A DNA stretch of 64,000 nt from Nostoc sp. UHCC 0926 (lineage in GTDB: Bacteria > Cyanobacteriota > Cyanobacteriia > Cyanobacteriales > Nostocaceae): assembly GCF_028623165.1 (NCBI RefSeq), contig NZ_CP117768.1, positions 3,844,001 through 3,908,000 of the forward strand, given 5' to 3'. A program made the position numbers and the translations under genes. The notes under the pieces are model-generated. The model made no database searches. It saw only the letters and a program-made list of their open reading frames with translations, and was not told the DNA's origin. Positions 8,741-16,168 of this stretch are shown in pieces. Within the stretch, counting starts at the first letter, position 1, and each line of letters opens with the position of its first letter.

Positions 8741-8833
8741 ACCTAACGGCTGGAAGCTCAACGGCGGCGGGAGGAAAAGCAACCTCTCTGCCTCAGATAC
8801 TACCTCGCCGTTCGTTGTAGCGCCTTGTTAGGC
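8741..8833 (-). other. attC recombination site of an integron-type gene cassette
   Basis: Read on the minus strand this 93-base stretch opens with GCCTAAC and closes with GTTAGGT. These fit the integron R'' (RYYYAAC) and R' (GTTRRRY) core sites. Inside, AACGGCG near the R'' side pairs with CGCCGTT near the R' side, with unpaired bases and a variable loop between, the folded-hairpin layout used by integron integrases. It begins at the base after the stop codon of the SnoaL-like gene, as in standard cassettes. No integrase gene lies in the window. The call rests on motif and geometry; a covariance-model search would settle it. Confidence 0.75.
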
Positions 8834-9232
8834 TCAGTGGCCCGACAATGGAAGTGGACAGATTTCCATGGTTTGAATCAAGCCATGCTCAATGGTATAA
8901 CGATGACCAACGTGCTCATCGGAAAGAACTGTTCCAGCTAGGTCGCGCACGACCTGATGCACATCGACTAAGATACGCCCCGAATCTTCCCGGTCAAAGG
9001 AAATCGGCTCAACGTGCGGATTGATGCCGGACCATTGCCTCGTCCAGTAAGCGCGGACTGCTTGATGTCCATGGACATAACCGCCTTCAAACGCTTTCGG
9101 CCAAGCCACGTCAGGAGTCGTTGTGGCGAGCGCGGCGTCAATATCTCGCGCGTTGAAGGCAGCGTACGCCGCGCGTATCAGTTCAATTTCTGGTGCAGAT
9201 TTCTCTGGCATAAGAGGTGTGGTGAAGGGCAT
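8834..9232 (-). CDS. SnoaL/NTF2-like protein encoded on a gene cassette
   Basis: The product has about 130 residues. IELIRAAYAAFNARDIDAAL, then DVAWPKAFEGG, then VRAYWTRQW and VDVHQVVRDLAG give the cone-shaped SnoaL/NTF2 fold of small polyketide cyclases, isomerases and many proteins of unknown role. I start at the ATG at 9232; an ATG at 9211 (MPEKSAPEIEL) is equally good, while the upstream open stretch to 9322 lies outside the cassette boundary. The gene is clearly GC-richer than its neighbours. It is bounded on its 3' side by an attC and on its 5' side by GTTAAGC (9241-9247), which fits an R' core site. The structure and base composition indicate horizontal acquisition as an integron cassette. 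Cellular function unknown. Confidence 0.8.
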   Translation of the reverse strand: MPFTTPLMPEKSAPEIELIRAAYAAFNARDIDAALATTTPDVAWPKAFEGGYVHGHQAVRAYWTRQWSGINPHVEPISFDREDSGRILVDVHQVVRDLAGTVLSDEHVGHRYTIEHGLIQTMEICPLPLSGH

Positions 9233-9339
9233 GCAGCAGGGCTTAACAATTCTTATGTAGAACGCTTCCGCATAATATCCCGCAGCGGGTGGATTAAGCC
9301 GAATAATTCTGTATAACACCATAACACCTTACATCACCT

Positions 9340-9424
9340 CGACATTCCGACACGGCTTTTAGGGCATGGTTGGGGCAGTGGCAGTGTCGGAATGTCGTTG
9401 GGTCTGTGGCGAGTCTTTCGCCAC
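9340..9424. repeat. Perfect 14-nt inverted repeat plus second hairpin
   Basis: CGACATTCCGACAC (9340-9353) and its exact complement (9384-9397) flank a 30-base loop. A second hairpin follows directly (GTGGCG 9406-9411, CGCCAC 9419-9424). The region lies upstream of the cassette gene and contains no convincing coding sequence. It may be the remnant of an insertion sequence end or an exported DNA structure; nothing in the sequence decides. Confidence 0.55.
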
Positions 9425-9551
9425 AATGTACTAGCTTTGTTCCATTCTGAAGGTGTGCCCTGCACATGGACTGCTGACTAGAAGCTGAAAAAGGCGTCTG
9501 CACTCGTAGGGTATCTACAGTAAAAATTACAGCGTCAACCTTGATACCTGA

Positions 9552-9905
9552 TTATTTTCTGTCGATATCTAACTGTACTTCCAATCCATCATTGTCACTC
9601 CCAGACTGAGCAGGTGTTAAGAAAACAGAAGTGTCTGGCAGTGATAATGATTCGTTAAAGCGGATTTTAGCTGGGGTTTTATTGCCTCTTCTATGATTGT
9701 TGGAGATGCTTGCTGGATTAGTTCGCTCAAAAAACCTTCCAAAGTCATCTTGGGCTGTTCTATTATCAATTCCAACTAGAGAATCACCAGTTAATCTGTA
9801 TTGTTCTAGATTTGATCTTGATGTCGGTGACTGGGCGTACACCTGGCTTCCTAAGCTTGCAAAGGCTGCGGTAATTCCCAACAAAGCAATAATTTTGGTG
9901 TTCAT
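9552..9905 (-). CDS. Small secreted protein of unknown function
   Basis: The 117-residue protein starts with MNTKIIALLGITAAFASLG and has a likely signal-peptidase site at VYAQS near residue 25, so it is probably exported. The mature part is hydrophilic, with no cysteines and no motif I recognise (SNLEQYRLTGDSLVGIDNRT, later NNHRRGNKTPAKIRF). It stands alone on the minus strand with about 400 bases of AT-rich leader upstream. I do not recognise the family. Confidence 0.6.
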   Translation of the reverse strand: MNTKIIALLGITAAFASLGSQVYAQSPTSRSNLEQYRLTGDSLVGIDNRTAQDDFGRFFERTNPASISNNHRRGNKTPAKIRFNESLSLPDTSVFLTPAQSGSDNDGLEVQLDIDRK

Positions 9906-10320
9906 TTGTTTTATCCCAATTATCTTTGATATTGCTTGTCTTTATTCTCTGGGTAAATTATTTTAATTAACTCTATCGTTAGGTTATACTACAATAATTA
10001 TATTGCGTATATACTTAGCTCGTCAATGATTCCTGCTCTATGTTGCGTAAAATAAACAGAAGAAATATTAGCCAAGCTATAACCTTGGCATTCTTTTAGA
10101 CAGTGCGATTATTTAGTTTAGTTTCCAAACGATCGCGGTTGAGTTCGTTGAGATATGCCAGGATTAAATCAGGGATATTTAAGAGTCGCAGTAGGGCGAT
10201 CGCCCTCAGTAATAAAAGCGATCAAAGATAGTAAAGTCATCAACAGATAAAAGTTAAGATTTGTTTAAGCGATCGCTACAGTAGATAAAGCAGTAAAATT
10301 GCGACACCGATAGCGTAGCG
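9906..10320. other. AT-rich and HIP1-rich spacer, no gene seen
   Basis: The first part is AT-rich and probably carries the promoter of the small secreted protein. From about 10120 the spacer has several GCGATCGC or near-HIP1 octamers in about 170 bases. No open frame with coding character is visible. Confidence 0.5.
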
Positions 10321-10440
10321 TTAGCGACGCAGGAGCGTCATAGCCCGCACAACTCTTGGAGACGCTCTTGTTAGCAAGATCCCCGTAGGGGTACGACATG
10401 GTTCGACTGCGCTCACCAGCCGCTCAGTGACCATCGTAGA
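10321..10440 (-). repeat. Dispersed repeat (copy 1, minus orientation)
   Basis: On the minus strand this segment reads TGGTCACTGAGCGG...GTCGAACCATG..., then CTACGGGGATCTTGCTA and AAGAGCGTCTCCAAGAGTTG. The same blocks in the same order occur on the plus strand at about 11870-12000, and shorter parts recur near 32795 and 45275-45355. It supplies the last codons of the adjoining decayed TPR frame. Confidence 0.7.
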
Positions 10441-10644
10441 CATCGCTAACAAGATTTGGACAAACTGACCTAACCGACGTTTCCAGATAGCACGGGAAGT
10501 AGACTGACGTTGCAGGATTACTAGATTTTCTCGAATTGTCGCTGTAGTGGGATGATTAACCCCTAAAATGCGATCGCACATTGCCAAGGCTTGAGTGTAG
10601 AGGGGTTCGGCTTCGCTGTAGCGCCCAAAGCTATAACCAAGCCT
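10441..10644 (-). pseudogene. Remnant of a kinesin-light-chain-type TPR protein
   Basis: The minus-strand translation contains GRYSEAEPLYTQALAMCDRI followed by LGVNHPTTATIRENLVILQR, the typical 42-residue tetratricopeptide unit of cyanobacterial TPR_12 proteins. Only about one and a half repeats remain. There is no start, and the 3' end runs into a dispersed repeat. This is a fragment of a larger gene, not a functional 88-residue protein. The neighbouring bestrophin gene is intact and separated by about 20 bases. Confidence 0.7.
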
Positions 10645-10662
10645 TGGAAATTTTTCCCAATC

Positions 10663-11583
10663 TCAACTTTTATCATAGGTCAAATTACCTGGATGCGATC
10701 GCGCATTTGGAGTCAGAGTAATTAAATCGTCAATATTGCGTTTCATTGTGTCGCAAATCGTATCTAGAGGTAAGTCGTTAGGGTCATAACCAAAGGGGTT
10801 TTCTATCTCCAAGCCGATGGCTTCAATGCCAAATACTGTAAAACCAACCAAAGCAGCAATTAAACCTGTCCACCAACCCAAACTATCCACTATTTGAAAA
10901 GGTAATAGGAAACAATACAATAATAATAATTGCTTAAGATGAATGGCATAAGCTAATGGCATAGGTGTTTTTAAAATCCGTTCACAAGCACCTAAATTAT
11001 CAACTAGATTATTCAATAATTCTTGCATAGATGTTAACTGGTAGCTATTAAGGCAATTGCGATGATACTGCTCCTGTAAATAATCTCCTATCCAAAAGGC
11101 AACCTCTATGGGAGGATTATTCATAATCTTTAGTTTTATATACTTAGTAGATGGCATTAAATCTTCTAACTCGCTATTGACTGCTTCTCCCCGCAAATGT
11201 AATTTGGTTGTCACAGCAAAAGCTACCAATAAATTTAATGCTGTAATTTTATTGTCTTTATCTTCTGGTGATATTTCATCAATTGATACCCAAATCTGCC
11301 GGGCCAGATTTCGGATGTTATTTACTAAAGATCCCCAGCATTTTCTCCCTTCCCAAAATCGCTCATAAGCAGTATTTGTGCGAAATACAAGTAACAAACC
11401 TAAAACAATACTAGGAATGACACTTCCCAAAATAGGTTGGGATACAGGCATCTCAAAATGGTCAAGTAGAGAAATCAAAAATCCGAAAGCTCCGCACCAT
11501 AAAATATGTTTGTAAATTGCTTTCATCACCGAACCTTTAAGTTGTAATTTGGTGCGTAGCCATGTGAATTTTTCGGCTGTCAT
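10663..11583 (-). CDS. Bestrophin-family anion channel
   Basis: The 306-residue membrane protein matches bestrophin/YneE-type (UPF0187) channels. The signature is LVFRTNTAYERFWEGRKCWG, followed by NNIRNLARQIWVS, with hydrophobic segments near residues 24-42, 50-67, about 215-233 and 237-257, and a C-terminal EIENPFGYDPNDLPLD block conserved in the family. Bestrophins form pentameric anion or cation channels; in photosynthetic organisms some conduct chloride or bicarbonate across membranes. The location here (plasma or thylakoid membrane) cannot be decided. It is monocistronic, and the ATG at 11583 gives the usual N-terminal amphipathic stretch. Dispersed repeats of one family flank it in opposite orientation. 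Confidence 0.9.
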   Translation of the reverse strand: MTAEKFTWLRTKLQLKGSVMKAIYKHILWCGAFGFLISLLDHFEMPVSQPILGSVIPSIVLGLLLVFRTNTAYERFWEGRKCWGSLVNNIRNLARQIWVSIDEISPEDKDNKITALNLLVAFAVTTKLHLRGEAVNSELEDLMPSTKYIKLKIMNNPPIEVAFWIGDYLQEQYHRNCLNSYQLTSMQELLNNLVDNLGACERILKTPMPLAYAIHLKQLLLLYCFLLPFQIVDSLGWWTGLIAALVGFTVFGIEAIGLEIENPFGYDPNDLPLDTICDTMKRNIDDLITLTPNARSHPGNLTYDKS

Positions 11584-12180
11584 GCAGTCACCCTGAATAT
11601 TTAGTGAACCGATAGATTAAACATCGATACTTTAAAAATAATAACTATAGAAATAGCACAATTGGCAAAGAGGATACTGTAATAAGTAGTGTTGGGAAGA
11701 TCACAGGATATGCTGGCGGCAATGACTGTATCCTACCTTCTGTGACAATCCACTGAGGTCGGAAGGGGGAGCAGGGGAGGCAAGTGCGTTGCGCGGGTTC
11801 CCCGCGTTGTAGCAACTGCCGTGAGGCAGGGGAAGGATTATTATATAAAAGTCAAAAGCGATGCCTACGGTGGTCACTGACTTGTACTGAGCGCACTTGT
11901 ACTGAGCGCAGCCTAAGTAGTCGAACCATGCCGTACTCCTACGGGGATCTTGCTAGCAAGAGCGTCTCCAAGAGTTGTGCTGGCTACGCCTACGCAGCAA
12001 TTGTAAATAAATGTCAAGATTTCTCGGTGGCTGCATAAATCCCGTGCCTCATCCCGATAAATCAATAGAACAAAAAGTACATGGCTATCGATGATGGTTA
12101 TACAACATTAGTCTCTATCATGTATGCCAGTAAATTAAAAAGTTCTAACCTGTACAAATCCTGCCCTGTAAATTGAATGT
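11584..12180. repeat. Intergenic spacer with dispersed repeat (copy 2, plus orientation, about 11857-12001)
   Basis: From 11857 the spacer reads 'gcgatgcctacggtggtcac', passes through two copies of 'ttgtactgagcgca' and ends 'aagagttgtgctggctacgc'. It matches copy 1 (10321-10440) in opposite orientation. Upstream (11780-11830) is a palindromic 'gcgcgggttccccgcg' block. No real gene is visible; the open frame across it is repeat sequence. Confidence 0.6.
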
Positions 12181-12597
12181 TTAGACATAACTAAATAAGT
12201 TATGTCTTTTTTTGTAGTTAGTCTCAAAACGTTGAATTTCAATCAAATAACCACTGGGATCACGGAAAAAACAGTGGTAAATGTTGTACTTTTCATTTAG
12301 TGTAGGTGGCTTTTCAAATTTGACGCCACGTTCTTTGAGATATTCAAACCACTCATCCACCTGCTGTGTTACCAAGGTAAAAATGACACTTGATTGCTTG
12401 TCGGCTGGAGGATCTGATGTTTTGGTTGCTTGACACAATCCCAAATATCCAGAGCCACTAACAGTATAAATTCGACAGGTTCCTTGATCAAGCCACAATT
12501 CCAAGCCCAGCTTTTGTTGGTAGAATTCTGTGGATGCATCGAGATCATGAGTATAAAAGAAAGTAACCTGCTGTTCAATTGGCGGATGATCAGACAT
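12181..12597 (-). CDS. VOC-superfamily protein (glyoxalase/dioxygenase-like)
   Basis: The 138-residue protein (start ATG 12597, MSDHPPIEQQVTFFYTHDL) shows a VOC module: FFYTHDLDASTEFYQQKLGL, GYLGLCQ, then FTLVTQQVDEWFEYLKERG and FFRDPSGYLIEIQRF. The terminal Glu in YLIEIQ is the usual second metal ligand of the fold. A start 45 bases upstream is possible but lacks family similarity and lies in a repeated segment. Substrate unknown. The 3' end of the gene coincides with a plus-strand terminator-like hairpin. Confidence 0.82.
   Translation of the reverse strand: MSDHPPIEQQVTFFYTHDLDASTEFYQQKLGLELWLDQGTCRIYTVSGSGYLGLCQATKTSDPPADKQSSVIFTLVTQQVDEWFEYLKERGVKFEKPPTLNEKYNIYHCFFRDPSGYLIEIQRFETNYKKRHNLFSYV
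12183..12213 (+). terminator. Intrinsic terminator hairpin overlapping the 3' end of the VOC gene
   Basis: AGACATAAC (12183-12191) and GTTATGTCT (12199-12207) form a perfect 9-bp stem with a 7-base loop, followed by six T residues on the plus strand. It would stop transcription arriving from the left against the VOC gene. Its left arm encodes the last codons of that gene. Confidence 0.65.
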
Positions 12598-12604
12598 AAA
12601 ATAC

Positions 12605-12715
12605 ATTTGAGTATATACCCCAACGACATCTGGCGATCGCATAGGTAAAAATTGATTGATGTTAGAAACCTGTTACTGCTCCAGAATGCCTTAAGGGCGT
12701 CTGGAGTTTCTTTTT
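12605..12715 (+). ncRNA. Candidate small RNA unit A with terminator
   Basis: The unit begins ATTTGAGTATATACCCC and ends with a CTCCAGA...TCTGGAG hairpin (12679-12706) followed by TTTCTTTTT. A homologous unit with the same head and the same terminator stem lies at 12971-13082. No open frame spans it. Duplication plus terminators suggests small RNA genes, but no promoter is clearly visible, so this is tentative. Confidence 0.35.
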
Positions 12716-12867
12716 GGAAAAAGCGATGTCTACGACGGGCTGCGCCTACGAAATTTTCTAAATCATCCGCATATGCCAGAACACGGCTGAATAGGGATAC
12801 ATACTGAATTATTTATATCTAATACAGGGCATCACTGTTGATGTACCCCTGCTACCAAACAACTCTC

Positions 12868-12902
12868 GCAAAACAGCTTCAGATGATCTGGGGCTGTTTT
12901 GC
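12868..12902. repeat. Perfect 10-bp hairpin between the two units
   Basis: GCAAAACAGC (12868-12877) and GCTGTTTTGC (12893-12902) form a perfect stem with a 15-base loop. No T-tract follows on the plus strand. It lies between units A and C in a region without genes; a role as processing site or bidirectional terminator is possible. Confidence 0.5.
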
Positions 12903-12970
12903 GTTACTTCCAACAGAAAAGGTGTGTAAACGAGAAGCACAGCAGTTGATCCTCAGACATCCTTAACTTT

Positions 12971-13082
12971 ATTTGAGTGTATACCCTGATGACGTAGGAT
13001 GCTATCACGGTGAAAATTTGATATAGGTAAATGCGTATCTTTCCTGGCTCCAGATTTGTCACAAATATTTCTGGAGTTTTTT
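12971..13082 (+). ncRNA. Candidate small RNA unit C with terminator
   Basis: The head ATTTGAGTGTATACCC matches unit A. The tail is a CTCCAGA...TCTGGAG hairpin (13048-13076) followed by six T residues, a good intrinsic terminator. The middle has diverged between the two units, with a conserved GGTRAAAATT-like block. This is a tentative RNA gene call from duplication and terminators only. Confidence 0.35.
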
Positions 13083-13211
13083 CATTATTGGAGTTTAAAA
13101 ATTACCCATCTAGGTCTAAACTCCAGTGAATATTTTATCTTTGCGAATAAATGCTATTAATATTATGAAACCATAGACTGTAGTTCAAGTGCAGGTACAG
13201 ATTTAGCACCT

Positions 13212-13523
13212 TTATGCAAGATGTGTTACACACTCAGCGATAAGCTTATTCATAGGGCTAGCTTTAGAGAAATACGAAAGAATATGATTCCGATTAATAG
13301 TTGTTTCACGGCGGCAACCAACTGCTGAGGCCCAAGCTAACCAATCAGATTTCCCAATACGTATATGCTCTCTTCGGAGATCATCCATACCAAATCTATT
13401 CTCCGGTATTTCAAGAATCTTAGCGCGAGAAATATCCGTAGCATTCTGATGATAATATAATGCTGATATAATTTCAGCATAATTAGGTGTTTTAGATAAG
13501 AAATCTTCAGATATTTTTGCCAT
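13212..13523 (-). pseudogene. C-terminal part of the reverse transcriptase, separated by frameshift
   Basis: The 103 codons from an internal ATG at 13523 continue an open frame that reaches back to about 13600 without a stop (..SGKNVTEDQLFWMAKISED..). There is no start codon with a ribosome-binding site. The sequence is helical and charged, resembling the C-terminal alpha-repeat region of defence-type reverse transcriptases. It is in the -1 frame relative to the RT gene. Adding one A to the A5 run at 13600-13604 (minus-strand sense) joins both frames into one protein of about 492 residues. I read it as the detached end of the RT gene rather than a separate gene. Confidence 0.6.
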
Positions 13524-13576
13524 CCAGAATAGCTGATCTTCAGTTACATTTTTACCACTTTTTAAAAAGTTTATAA

Positions 13577-14692
13577 TTAAAACTGATAGTTGATTAACAT
13601 TTTTACCTCTTTACAGAAGTTATATATATTTCTATTTAAGCTTGGGAAACGTTCTAAAAATATGTACATTTTTTCAAGTACGTCTTCCTCATAATCGCGA
13701 AGCAAAATTAAAACCAGTTCAGCATCTGATTCATCAATATCTGGCTCTTTTAGTAAGCTGAGTAAATAGTCAATTTGTTCTTCAGTTAATTGTTCATCCT
13801 CATCATGATCATCTTCAGTGAATAGACCAGATACCTCTATAATCTTGCGACGCAAGTGCAAGAGACTTAATTTTATACCATCTATTGTGCGTGGAAAGTG
13901 AGTATCAAGTATTTCACCATAAATAGTTTTTGCAGAATTGAGAGATAATCCCTTCTCACCTAACATCTTCTGTATCGTTATAAAATCTGATGCTAGCTTA
14001 CCTTCATCATCAGAAAAGAGATAAAAATCATCCATAAAGCGTAGTAGTAATTCGCACTGGATCTTCATAGAATTATCTACGAATTTTAGAAATTCTGCTC
14101 CAATCACTTTACATGGATGAATGCCCTGAGGAAGACAGTCAATGGATCTACCACCATTTGCCTCACGTAAAAATAGTCCAAAGGATTCTATATCGTCTTG
14201 ACTTCTACTGCCTTCACTAAACCAAGCTACTAGATCGTGCTGATATATTGAGTTAAAATAGGCGGAAATATCAAACTTCATATTAAATTTATACTGTTGC
14301 ATAGCCTGAGCAATTGCTGCTTTAAAATTTGCATAACTTTTGGTAGGTGAAATTGGTCGACCATCTTGAAAACGATAGCCAAAACTGCGGCGATTATTAT
14401 TAAAGTCTTTACGGAAGGTTGTGCGATTTCTGTATATTAAATCGTAGATAAATAAATCGGCAACTGGATCAAGCTTCACCGTTCGTCTAAGATGCAGATC
14501 ATGTTTTGAGGAATAACACCTTACTTGTGAGAGGAAAGAATAATCTTTCTCATTTTTATTCAGAACTTTTTCGTATATATACTCAAAGAGTGATTCTGCA
14601 TTATTTTCTACAACAACTTTAGTGGTAGATAAAGGAAACAGTGTTTTAGGATAATCTTCTAAAAGATATCGCACACTATTAGAATTAGTCAT
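13577..14692 (-). CDS. Defence-type (UG/Abi-like) reverse transcriptase, C-terminus cut off by frameshift
   Basis: The 371-residue product has a complete RT catalytic core. Motif A is KFDISAYFNSIY with Asp141, the segment LPQGIHPCKVIGAEFL is motif B, and FMDDFYLFSDDE holds the catalytic Asp221-Asp222 (an FxDD variant of YxDD). There is no maturase X domain, no HNH and no intron RNA around it, so it is not a group II intron protein. The compact RT followed by an acidic helical C-terminus is like the chromosomal UG/Abi/DRT reverse transcriptases implicated in phage defence; the subgroup is not decided here. The frame ends early (..VKMLINYQF) at an A5 run. The ATG at 14692 has about 130 bases of AT-rich leader before the SIMPL gene. 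Confidence 0.75.
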   Translation of the reverse strand: MTNSNSVRYLLEDYPKTLFPLSTTKVVVENNAESLFEYIYEKVLNKNEKDYSFLSQVRCYSSKHDLHLRRTVKLDPVADLFIYDLIYRNRTTFRKDFNNNRRSFGYRFQDGRPISPTKSYANFKAAIAQAMQQYKFNMKFDISAYFNSIYQHDLVAWFSEGSRSQDDIESFGLFLREANGGRSIDCLPQGIHPCKVIGAEFLKFVDNSMKIQCELLLRFMDDFYLFSDDEGKLASDFITIQKMLGEKGLSLNSAKTIYGEILDTHFPRTIDGIKLSLLHLRRKIIEVSGLFTEDDHDEDEQLTEEQIDYLLSLLKEPDIDESDAELVLILLRDYEEDVLEKMYIFLERFPSLNRNIYNFCKEVKMLINYQF

Positions 14693-14820
14693 TCAATTTG
14701 CTATTTTAGATAGTAAAATATTATACTAAAATTGGCAGTTAGTGGCAAGGCACAATAGTTAAGCGATCGCACTTCCAAATTCGACGCATATTCAAGCGCG
14801 ATCGCACCGAATATAAATGT

Positions 14821-15642
14821 TTATTTTGTTGTATATGTCACAAAAATATCCTTTTTCATCTCTACTTCCGCCGTAGCGTCTGGATTATAAGTCGGTGATA
14901 ATAAAAAACCTGCAAAAGACGGTAAAGTAACTCCAGTTTTGGAACTACATGAGGGATAAAATAATGTGTAAAATGGCTCGGCTACAGAAGGAGTCCCAAG
15001 TTTAACACCCATAGCAGTTGCTAAAGCCTGAGCACGACTTTGAGCGTCTTTCATAGCTGATTGGTAAACTGAACTCTGCAAAGCTTGACAGTCATTGACT
15101 GCGTACTCAACGCCCACACTCTTGACAGAAAGATTTTCAATTTCGCTCGTGGACTTGTTCGCTGTAGCAACAATTTCCTGGACGCGATCGCGTGTTGGTT
15201 TTTCCAGTCTCACCAATATCTTGGCGTTATTTTCACTGGAATTAGTGTTAAGTTGCACTTGAATTTTATCAGCACTAATCCCTTTGGCAACTAGGCTATT
15301 AACTACAGGCTGGAGAGTTGCTTTAGTTAGTGATTTTTTGCTTGGTAAAGATTCTGCTGCTGTTTTGTAATTTAAGAGTAGAATTGGTGAGGATATGCGG
15401 CGGACTGACCCTAAAGATGACGGTTGCGTTTCTAAGTTATTATTGCTACCTCCGCTACTGAATACCAATTCAATATCTGCTGTATCTGCTGGCACTCTCA
15501 CCACCCCTTGACCGATTACCATTAATGAATGGCGATCGCTTGCTGGTGGGTAAAATAATTGGGCATTAGTGACTTTGGGTGTTAACGCTCCCACCCCGAC
15601 AGTCACCGAAATACTTAGGATTAGAGCAGTTATTTTTCTCAT
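14821..15642 (-). CDS. SIMPL domain (DUF541) periplasmic protein
   Basis: From the ATG at 15642 (MRKITALILSISVTVGVGAL) the protein has a signal peptide with a likely cleavage after TNAQ, then the SIMPL/DUF541 fold: LMVIGQGVVRVPADTADIEL at the N-terminus, AMKDAQSRAQALATAMGV in the middle, and TAEVEMKKDIFVTYTTK at the end. The family includes the oxidative-stress proteins OMP26/YggE; biochemical function is unsettled. The frame is open 36 bases upstream to 15678, but the extension lacks signal-peptide character. Two cysteines (near residues 185 and 230) could form a disulfide. Confidence 0.85.
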   Translation of the reverse strand: MRKITALILSISVTVGVGALTPKVTNAQLFYPPASDRHSLMVIGQGVVRVPADTADIELVFSSGGSNNNLETQPSSLGSVRRISSPILLLNYKTAAESLPSKKSLTKATLQPVVNSLVAKGISADKIQVQLNTNSSENNAKILVRLEKPTRDRVQEIVATANKSTSEIENLSVKSVGVEYAVNDCQALQSSVYQSAMKDAQSRAQALATAMGVKLGTPSVAEPFYTLFYPSCSSKTGVTLPSFAGFLLSPTYNPDATAEVEMKKDIFVTYTTK

Positions 15643-15678
15643 GTCCTGGGAATGTCCTTTGAACTTAGTAATTGTCAA

Positions 15679-16009
15679 AGTTTACACCTCAAGAGCAATA
15701 TACTGAATCCTTTATCCAAATAATTCAGGACTTACGCACTCAAAACCTGAAACCTCGTTCGCGTCGCGTGCACGAAGCGCAATCTCCCCTATACCCCACT
15801 AAAAAAAGGCGGATCTCTTATCAATACGGTTCACTTAAGAAAATTGTAGGTTACGTAAAACGAAGTGAAACTCAACAAAGTCACGGAAGTGTTGGGTTTC
15901 GTTCCTCAAACGCCACTTGCTTCAAGTCGGGAAACCCGCCCAACGCAGTGGCTCCCCAACCTACGCAGAAGTTGAGTTTTAGGCTTAACTGAACTGTATT
16001 GGATCTCTT
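15679..16009. repeat. Dispersed repeats in intergenic region
   Basis: From about 15845 to 15985 the spacer reads 'tgtaggttacgtaaaacg', 'gtgttgggtttcgttcctca', 'aacgccacttgc' and 'ccaacctacgcagaag'. Its two ends are complementary, and a related copy in opposite orientation lies at about 34444-34605. No gene is visible; open frames across it are repeat sequence. Confidence 0.6.
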
Positions 16010-16139
16010 ATCTGACTTTTCACGGTATCTGAAAAATCTCTCTCCTACAAGAAGAGAGACTTTGAATTTTCCCCCTTCCCAATGCAGGAAGGGGGTTAGG
16101 TTTTTCATGGGCCTTTCTATACAACGTGAAAAGTCAGAT
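16010..16139. mobile_element. 130-bp MITE-like element with perfect 15-nt terminal inverted repeats
   Basis: ATCTGACTTTTCACG (16010-16024) and its exact complement (16125-16139) bound a 130-base element with no coding capacity. The interior has smaller hairpins. A target-site duplication is not obvious. The structure fits a non-autonomous transposable element. Confidence 0.65.
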
Positions 16140-16168
16140 CAGCAGAAAGCCAAATCTTGTTAGAACTA

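Noticed and set aside
11784-12038. 84-codon plus-strand open frame
   Set aside because: It is the dispersed repeat copy 2 read in one frame.
15672-15992. 106-codon plus-strand open frame
   Set aside because: Runs through a dispersed repeat with complementary ends also present at 34444-34605.
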